Assembly (NCBI GenBank): GCA_964549495.1
Contig: CAZJWJ010000140.1
Span: 1-8,918, forward strand
Direction of reading: 5' to 3'
Origin: JACKBJ01 sp964549495
Lineage (GTDB): Bacteria > Chloroflexota > Anaerolineae > Epilineales > Epilineaceae
Length of the DNA: 8,918 nt
Under the pieces are notes generated by a model. It was not told the origin of the DNA and did no database searches. It worked only from the letters and a program-made list of their open reading frames with translations. Positions 4,353 through 8,918 of the stretch are shown here, piece by piece. Positions within the stretch are counted from its first letter, which is position 1. Each line of letters opens with the position of its first letter. The position numbers and the translations under genes were made by a program.

Positions 4353-7049
4353 GTGTCGTCCATCGAGGCCTTGACAAGCGAAGCGGTGCGCGAGGTTCTG
4401 CACGCGGTGCACTATGCCCAGCCGCTGTCGCGCTCGCCGCTGACCGATCTGGCCATCGTGATGGACGCGCTCGGTCAAGAGGGCATGTCCGACAAGCCCG
4501 AGACGCGCGGCTGGGCCCTGACCCGGCTGCTCACCGACCTGGTCACGGCCAAGCTCGACGAGCTTCGCGAGGGCGATGGGGAAAGCGCTTGGGCGACGTT
4601 GACGGCCGAGCAGGCGCTGGACGGATTGCAGGCCGACTTTCGCTCGGGCAGCATGGAGCGCGAAGCCTGGGGCGCCCTCTACTATCGCTACCTGGCACAG
4701 GTCGAGCAGCCGGTGGCCAGCGCCGCGCGCATCGGCATCTCGCAGAAGATGCTCTACCGCCGGGCCAAGCGAGCCTGCGAGCAGCTGGCCCAGTTGCTGC
4801 GCGAGATGGAGCGTTCGACCAACCGGACCTCACCGGGCAGCCCGAGCGGCGATCCCTGGCTCCCGATGCCGGCCACGGCGCTCGTCGGACGTCGCGAGGC
4901 GCTGGCAGGACTCCAGGATCTCCTGGCGGAATTCCGGCTGCTGACGCTGACCGGGCCCGGCGGCACGGGCAAGACGCGCTTGGCCGTGGAGCTGGCCTCC
5001 GATCTGCGCAAGGCCTTCGAGCAAGGGACCTGGTTCGTCGACCTCTCGGCGCTGACCGACGAGGCGCGGGTGGCCGAGACCGTGGCCGCGACCCTCGGCC
5101 TGCGCGAGGAGGCCGGCTCGAGCATCCAGGATCGCCTGGTGCAGGGGCTCCGCAGCATGCATCTCCTCTTGGTCTTGGACAACTGCGAGCACCTGCTCGA
5201 CGGCACGACCGAGCTGGTCGAGCGGCTACTGCAAGCTTGTCCGCGGCTGCGGATCCTGGCGACCAGCCGCGAGCCGCTGCGTGCATCGGGCGAGAGGGTC
5301 TGGCCCGTGCCGCCCCTGCACCTGCCGGAGGATGCCGCTACGCCGTCCGGACCCGCCGAGGCTCCCGAACCCGAGCGCCTGCTGCAGGCGTCGGCCGTCC
5401 GGCTCTTCGTCGAGCGGGCCGCGGCGGCCAGCGCCGACTTCGCGCTGACCGCGGAGAATGCCGAAGCCGTGGCCAGGCTCTGCCGCCGCCTGGATGGTCT
5501 GCCCTTGGCCATCGAGCTCTCGGCGGCGCGCGTTCGGCTGCTGACCCCGGAGCAGCAGCTGGCTCGATTCGACCAGCTGCTGTCCAGCCCGGGCGGTGGC
5601 CGGCGGCAGGCCCAGTCGCGCCAGGAAACCCTCGAAGGGACCCTCGACTGGAGCTACGAGCTCTTGAACGAGGCGGAACGGCTGCTCTTCGCACGCCTGG
5701 CGGTATTCCGAGGCACGTGGACCCTGGCGGCAGCCGAGAGCGTCACCTCGGGCCAGGGCATCGATCGCGCGGAGGTGCTCGATCTTGTGGGCCGACTGGT
5801 GGACAAGTCCTTGGTGAGCGCGAGCCTGGGCGCGGAGCGCAACCGCTATCGCCTGCTGGAGACGATCCACGCCTATGCCAGCCTCAAGCTCGATCAGACG
5901 GCCGATCGCGACAGGCTACGGCGACGCTTCGTGGACTATTACACCGAGCTTGCGCGGTCGATCGACCGCCGGATGCATCAGGCCGAGGACCGGCAACCCT
6001 GGCTCGCTCGCCTAGATGCCGAGCACGGCAACCTGCTCGCGGCCCTCGACTACGCCGAGGCGCTTGGAGCCGCCGAGCAGGCCCTGCAGTTGGTGGCCTG
6101 CATCGGCTGGTCCTTCTATGCCCGGGGCCGGCTGGGCGAGGGGCGAGCGCTGGTCGATCGGGCCTTGGCCCTGCCGGGCGTCGAGGCGCATCCGGACTGG
6201 CTGCGCTCGGCCCTGGACCGAGCCGGCACCCTGGCCAGCTTCCAAGGAGATCTGGCCAGCGCGCGGCAGTACCTGCAGCAGTCGCTGGAGATCGCCGAGC
6301 GGATCGGCGATCCCGAAGCGATCGTCTCGTCGCTGACCAACCTGGGAATCGAAGGCTTGCGGCGGGGCGATCTGGAGATGGCGGAGGCCTGTTTCGAACG
6401 GACCCGCGAGATCGCCGGGGATATTCAGTCCAATCTGATCAATCTGGCCCTGCTATCCGAACTGCGAGGCGATTACCCCCGCTCCCGGGAGCAACTGGCC
6501 GAAGCGCTGGCGCAGGCCCGGCGCGAGGAAGATCGCTGGTCCATCGGCCACGCACTGGTCAATCTGGGCGGCATCGAGTGGCGGCTGGGCGAGCGCGACC
6601 GGGCCCGCCAGGCGCTCGAGGAGGGCCTGGCCATCAAGTCCGCGTTCGAGGATCGGACCGCCATGGCCTACGGCCACCTGATCCTGGGGCAGATCGCGAT
6701 CGACGAGGGCGATGGGGTCGAGGCCCGGCGCCAGCTGGCCTCCAGCGCGGCCCTGTCCACCGAGGCGGGAGACCGCGCGGCGCTGATCGACCTATTGCAG
6801 GCCTTGGCCCGCCTCGCCCAGGCCCTCGGCCAAGCCGAACGCGCGGCCATCCTGCAGGGCGCGGCGGCCGGCTGGCGGGAGCGGCTGGAGATCGAGCCAT
6901 CGCCTGGCGACGCGCCAGGTCTGGACCACCAAGTGCAGGAGGTCCGGAACGCGCTGGGGACCGATGGCTACCGGGCCGCGAGCGAGCGGGGGCGCCGTTT
7001 GGGCATGGACGCTGCGATCCGGCTCGGGCTGCGCGAGCCGGACGCCTAG
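4353..7049 (+). CDS. STAND ATPase (NB-ARC/AfsR-like) with HTH-like head and TPR tail, probable transcriptional regulator
   Basis: A protein of 898 residues, starting with GTG. Residues 1-153 form a helical module shared with the NACHT protein and end in an HTH-like stretch (ASAARIGISQKMLYRRAKRA, 122-141) resembling sigma-70 region 4 or LuxR-type helices. The NTPase follows: LVGRREAL entry motif, Walker A GPGGTGKT (201-208), Walker B LLLVLDNCEH (D276), ATSREPL sensor segment, GLPLAIEL (382-389), and a winged-helix segment around 425-500 (TLDWSYELLNEAERLLF). From about 560 to 835 there are helical TPR-like repeats such as LTNLGIEGLRRGDLEMAEAC and ALVNLGGIEWRLGERDRARQ. This layout is typical of AfsR/MalT-like STAND regulators, where ligand or protein binding to the repeats licenses ATP-dependent assembly. 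The head is not the OmpR-type plus BTAD head of true SARPs. It is divergent from the DNRLRE gene and convergent with the membrane protein, with overlapping stop codons. The target is unknown. Confidence 0.92.
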   Translation: MSSIEALTSEAVREVLHAVHYAQPLSRSPLTDLAIVMDALGQEGMSDKPETRGWALTRLLTDLVTAKLDELREGDGESAWATLTAEQALDGLQADFRSGSMEREAWGALYYRYLAQVEQPVASAARIGISQKMLYRRAKRACEQLAQLLREMERSTNRTSPGSPSGDPWLPMPATALVGRREALAGLQDLLAEFRLLTLTGPGGTGKTRLAVELASDLRKAFEQGTWFVDLSALTDEARVAETVAATLGLREEAGSSIQDRLVQGLRSMHLLLVLDNCEHLLDGTTELVERLLQACPRLRILATSREPLRASGERVWPVPPLHLPEDAATPSGPAEAPEPERLLQASAVRLFVERAAAASADFALTAENAEAVARLCRRLDGLPLAIELSAARVRLLTPEQQLARFDQLLSSPGGGRRQAQSRQETLEGTLDWSYELLNEAERLLFARLAVFRGTWTLAAAESVTSGQGIDRAEVLDLVGRLVDKSLVSASLGAERNRYRLLETIHAYASLKLDQTADRDRLRRRFVDYYTELARSIDRRMHQAEDRQPWLARLDAEHGNLLAALDYAEALGAAEQALQLVACIGWSFYARGRLGEGRALVDRALALPGVEAHPDWLRSALDRAGTLASFQGDLASARQYLQQSLEIAERIGDPEAIVSSLTNLGIEGLRRGDLEMAEACFERTREIAGDIQSNLINLALLSELRGDYPRSREQLAEALAQARREEDRWSIGHALVNLGGIEWRLGERDRARQALEEGLAIKSAFEDRTAMAYGHLILGQIAIDEGDGVEARRQLASSAALSTEAGDRAALIDLLQALARLAQALGQAERAAILQGAAAGWRERLEIEPSPGDAPGLDHQVQEVRNALGTDGYRAASERGRRLGMDAAIRLGLREPDA
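7018..7042. terminator. 9-bp perfect hairpin at the convergent gene ends
   Basis: The arms TCCGGCTCG (7018-7026) and CGAGCCGGA (7034-7042) enclose a 7-nt loop. It occupies the last codons of the STAND gene and begins 3 nt past the stop of the membrane-protein gene. There is no T-tract on either side. With no intergenic space here, this structure could serve as a shared 3'-end element for both transcripts. Confidence 0.35.
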
Positions 7050-7711
7050 GGCTCCGCCGCGGGCTCGGGGCTGCCAGCCAGCAGCCGGTTCCGATACAGC
7101 GCCAGGCCGGCCGCGGTCACGAGCACCCCGACCAAGAGCGCCGGGGGCCAGTCGACGGTTCCCTGACCCCCATCGTATCGGACAGCCAGCCCCCGAAAGG
7201 CCAAGGCCGCGCCGGCGGCGATGCCGCTCAGCGCGGAGACGGTCGCGGCCATCATGAAGCCCACGCTCCAGGGCTTGTAGAGCGGCGGCGGCGGAGCGGA
7301 CTCGACGCCCCAGACGAGCAGCCGACGCAGTTCCGGATGGGCCTGGGTGGCCCGCATCTTCATCTCGTTCATCGCGTCGATGCTCGATCGCCAAGCCTGG
7401 CGCAGGCGCACCAGCTGCATGAGCGTGAGCAGGCCGTAGCCGGCGATGACGACGAAGAGCAGCGCGAAGCCGTAGTAGACCTCGCGCAGGTTGGCCTCGT
7501 CCGGGCTCAGCTGGGAGGAGTAGAGCGCGGCGATCACCGTGCCGAAGGTGACGAAGAAGAGCTGCGAGACCCGGGCCCGGTCCTCGTTGGCCTGGAAGGC
7601 GGTCTGAGCGATGTAGTTGAACTCGGCCACGATCAAGTCGGAGGCGAGCTCGCTGGAAGTGTCGCCGGCTCGGGTTTCGACGTCCCGATCCCGCGGCAAC
7701 GCGTCGGGCAT
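7046..7711 (-). CDS. Four-helix integral membrane protein of unknown function
   Basis: A protein of 221 residues. The N-terminal 48 are polar, with EFNYIAQTAFQANEDRARVS (30-49) likely a helix leading into the membrane. Hydrophobic segments lie at about 49-68, 79-101, 150-172 and 189-206, paired as two hairpins around a charged middle segment (102-147, MNEMKMRATQAHPELRRLL plus a Pro-rich stretch). I recognise no catalytic motif or named family. The amphipathic-helix-then-2TM start loosely recalls SLATT-type membrane domains, but I could not establish this. The start at ATG 7711 has GGGAG 6 nt upstream; an in-frame ATG at 7795 would read back through the terminator and add a basic, export-unlike extension. 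The stop TAG (7046-7048) overlaps the opposite-strand stop of the STAND gene. Confidence 0.85.
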   Translation of the reverse strand: MPDALPRDRDVETRAGDTSSELASDLIVAEFNYIAQTAFQANEDRARVSQLFFVTFGTVIAALYSSQLSPDEANLREVYYGFALLFVVIAGYGLLTLMQLVRLRQAWRSSIDAMNEMKMRATQAHPELRRLLVWGVESAPPPPLYKPWSVGFMMAATVSALSGIAAGAALAFRGLAVRYDGGQGTVDWPPALLVGVLVTAAGLALYRNRLLAGSPEPAAEP

Positions 7712-7746
7712 TCGGATCTCCCTTCTCCTGGTCCGCTGAGGGACAG

Positions 7747-7755
7747 ATCGTACCA
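7747..7755 (-). promoter_or_regulatory. Candidate extended -10 promoter of the membrane-protein gene
   Basis: TGGTACGAT on the minus strand: a TGn extension followed by TACGAT, 35 nt before ATG 7711. A weak TTCATG lies 17 bp upstream. It sits just after the terminator of the preceding NmrA gene, as expected for an independent transcription unit. Confidence 0.45.
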
Positions 7756-7773
7756 GTCGAAGGGATTTCCATG

Positions 7774-7804
7774 AAAAGCGCCGTGCTACCCGCACGGCGC
7801 CTTT
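7774..7804 (-). terminator. Intrinsic terminator of the NmrA-like gene
   Basis: On the minus strand the arms GCGCCGTGC (7792-7800) and GCACGGCGC (7778-7786) form a 9-bp stem with a 5-nt loop, followed at once by TTTTC (7773-7777). It lies about 65 nt after the stop of the NmrA-like gene. Upstream AAAG and plus-strand CTTTCT suggest it may work in both directions. It separates the NmrA-like gene from the membrane-protein gene. Confidence 0.8.
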
Positions 7805-7865
7805 CTGCGGCTGCTATGGCGGGAAGCATCCGCCATACGCGATGAAGGGTAGGACCTGACGATCT

Positions 7866-8822
7866 CTAGCCGATCGGGATCTGATCCCCGTACTGCTGCA
7901 GCCAATCGTCGAAGTCCAGCAGCTGCGGGTTGAGCTTGCGGGTGGACTCGACATCGCGCATGGCGCGGTAGTCGGACTCGAAGTCGCGCTTGACCTGGAA
8001 CATGTTGCCCATGTCGTCGGCGCCCGGGAAGTCGAAGCTCCGGTAGGTCTCGGCCGGGACGGCTTGGTAGCGCACGGGCTCTCCGACGAAGCGGCCGAGC
8101 TTCTCGGCCATCTCGGCACCGGACAGGTGCTCGCCGGCCACGCCGATGCGCCGGCCGGCCATCTGGGGGCCGGCCTTGAAGATGCCGTAGGCCGCCTTGC
8201 CAATGTCCTCGGCCGCCATGCCGGGCATCTTCGCCTCACCGAGCGGGAAGGTGATGGCCAGCTGCCCGTCCTCTCCGCGCTGCGGACCGAGGCCGAAGTG
8301 GATGAGGTTGTCCCAGTAGAAGCTGGTGTGCAGGAAGGTGGTCGGCACGTCGCGATCCGAGAAGTACCGATCCGCCGCGGCCTTGGAGTCGAAGTGCGGG
8401 ACCTTGTAGCTCCCCATCAGCGTGGGCATCCGGTCGTCCTCCAGCGGAACCCAGTCTCGCGTGTCCTCGAAGGTGGACCAGATGACGTGCTTCAGGCCGG
8501 CTTCGCTGGCCGCCTCGGCCATGATCTTGGCGTGTGCCTGTTCCTTCTCGGGCGACATGTGCGCCCAGTAGAAGGTGACGCAGTAGGCCCCGTAGGCACC
8601 TTCGAAGGCGCGCCGCAGGCTCTGCGGATCTTCGAGATCCGCCTCCACCACCTCGGCCCCTTTGGCCGCGAGCTCCCGCGCGGCATCGGAGTTCGCGTCG
8701 CGCGTGATCGCGCGCACCGTGAACTCGCTATCGGGATCCTCGAGGATCGCGCGGGCAAGGCCGCCGCCCTGCGCGCCGGTGGCGCCGACGACGGCGATGA
8801 TCTTGGGATTCGAACTCGACAT
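7866..8822 (-). CDS. NmrA/HSCARG-like NAD(P)-binding protein (atypical SDR)
   Basis: A protein of 318 residues, the usual length for the NmrA-like family. A Rossmann fold begins at once with VVGATGAQGGGLARAIL: glycines 13, 16 and 19 make the GxxGxxG dinucleotide motif. Basic residues R37 and R41 after strand 2 (VRAITRD) suggest a preference for NADP(H). ADLEDPQSLRRAFEGAYGAY and VTFYW are family hallmarks, as are HVIWSTFEDT and the later DIGKAAYGIF. Members act as redox or NADPH sensors (NmrA, human HSCARG) or as reductases; the canonical SDR YxxxK pair is not evident, so a sensor or an unusual reductase is likelier. The start ATG 8822 has GAAGGA 3 nt upstream, with a further AGGAG 12 nt upstream. 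It is transcribed alone and closed by the terminator at 7774-7804. Nothing ties it functionally to the STAND genes. Confidence 0.93.
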   Translation of the reverse strand: MSSSNPKIIAVVGATGAQGGGLARAILEDPDSEFTVRAITRDANSDAARELAAKGAEVVEADLEDPQSLRRAFEGAYGAYCVTFYWAHMSPEKEQAHAKIMAEAASEAGLKHVIWSTFEDTRDWVPLEDDRMPTLMGSYKVPHFDSKAAADRYFSDRDVPTTFLHTSFYWDNLIHFGLGPQRGEDGQLAITFPLGEAKMPGMAAEDIGKAAYGIFKAGPQMAGRRIGVAGEHLSGAEMAEKLGRFVGEPVRYQAVPAETYRSFDFPGADDMGNMFQVKRDFESDYRAMRDVESTRKLNPQLLDFDDWLQQYGDQIPIG

Positions 8823-8918
8823 GGGTCCTTCACTCCTGTGTGCAATGATCCGGTATTCGATTCGGGTGTGGCTCCCTTGGCACGACGGCCAGCGGGGCGG
8901 TGCGGAGCGTGAGCGCTG

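Noticed and set aside
4353..7049. Assignment as a true SARP (AfsR-type) regulator
   Set aside because: The core and TPRs fit, but the head lacks an OmpR-type winged helix plus BTAD. Only the broader STAND regulator call is supported.
4250..7774. Long 1174-codon alternative plus-strand frame over the STAND gene and beyond
   Set aside because: It is Arg/Gly/Ala/Pro-rich shadow of high-GC codons with no motifs. The neighbouring frame carries Walker A, Walker B and TPRs.
8866..8918. Possible start of a divergent plus-strand gene (GTG TGG CTC ...) at the right edge
   Set aside because: Only about 17 codons are visible, with no ribosome-binding site or recognisable sequence.

Overview
The window is GC-rich (roughly two thirds G+C by eye) and looks like chromosomal DNA from a bacterium of the phylum Chloroflexota, most likely the Anaerolineae/Caldilineae/Ardenticatenia side. 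That assignment is an inference. It rests on a secreted DNRLRE protein with a long Thr/Pro stalk ending in a YLPVL tail, and on two large STAND NTPases with an HTH-containing N-terminal module. All three are styles I associate with that phylum.

Layout. Positions 1-1656 (minus) hold the first 552 residues of a NACHT NTPase that runs off the left edge. Positions 1657-1914 are intergenic, with a strong hairpin (1815-1845) and a 12-bp inverted repeat (1674-1703) next to the NACHT gene's promoter-like sequence. Two exported proteins follow on the minus strand: a two-domain beta-rich protein (1915-2787) and, upstream of it, a DNRLRE/Thr-Pro stalk protein (2909-4069). The 121-bp gap between them carries three 11-bp direct repeats. 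A 283-bp divergent region (4070-4352) separates the DNRLRE gene from a plus-strand 898-residue STAND ATPase with a TPR tail (4353-7049). Its stop codon overlaps the stop of a convergent four-helix membrane protein (7046-7711, minus). Upstream of that is a clear intrinsic terminator (7774-7804), then an NmrA/HSCARG-like NAD(P)-binding protein (7866-8822, minus). The last 96 bases hold only that gene's upstream region.

How the parts may fit. The NACHT protein and the TPR-STAND protein start with the same ~150-residue module, collinear to within a few residues, but carry different NTPase domains. They bracket the two exported proteins. Promoter-like copies of an (T/C)AGACTG motif lie 45-50 nt upstream of three start codons: both STAND genes and the two-domain exported protein. 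A working hypothesis is a regulatory or surveillance locus in which two STAND switches with a common input/DNA-binding head control, or sense the state of, a cell-surface module. The NmrA oxidoreductase, closed off by its own terminator, is probably an unrelated neighbour. I see no tRNA, rRNA, CRISPR array, transposase or integrase.
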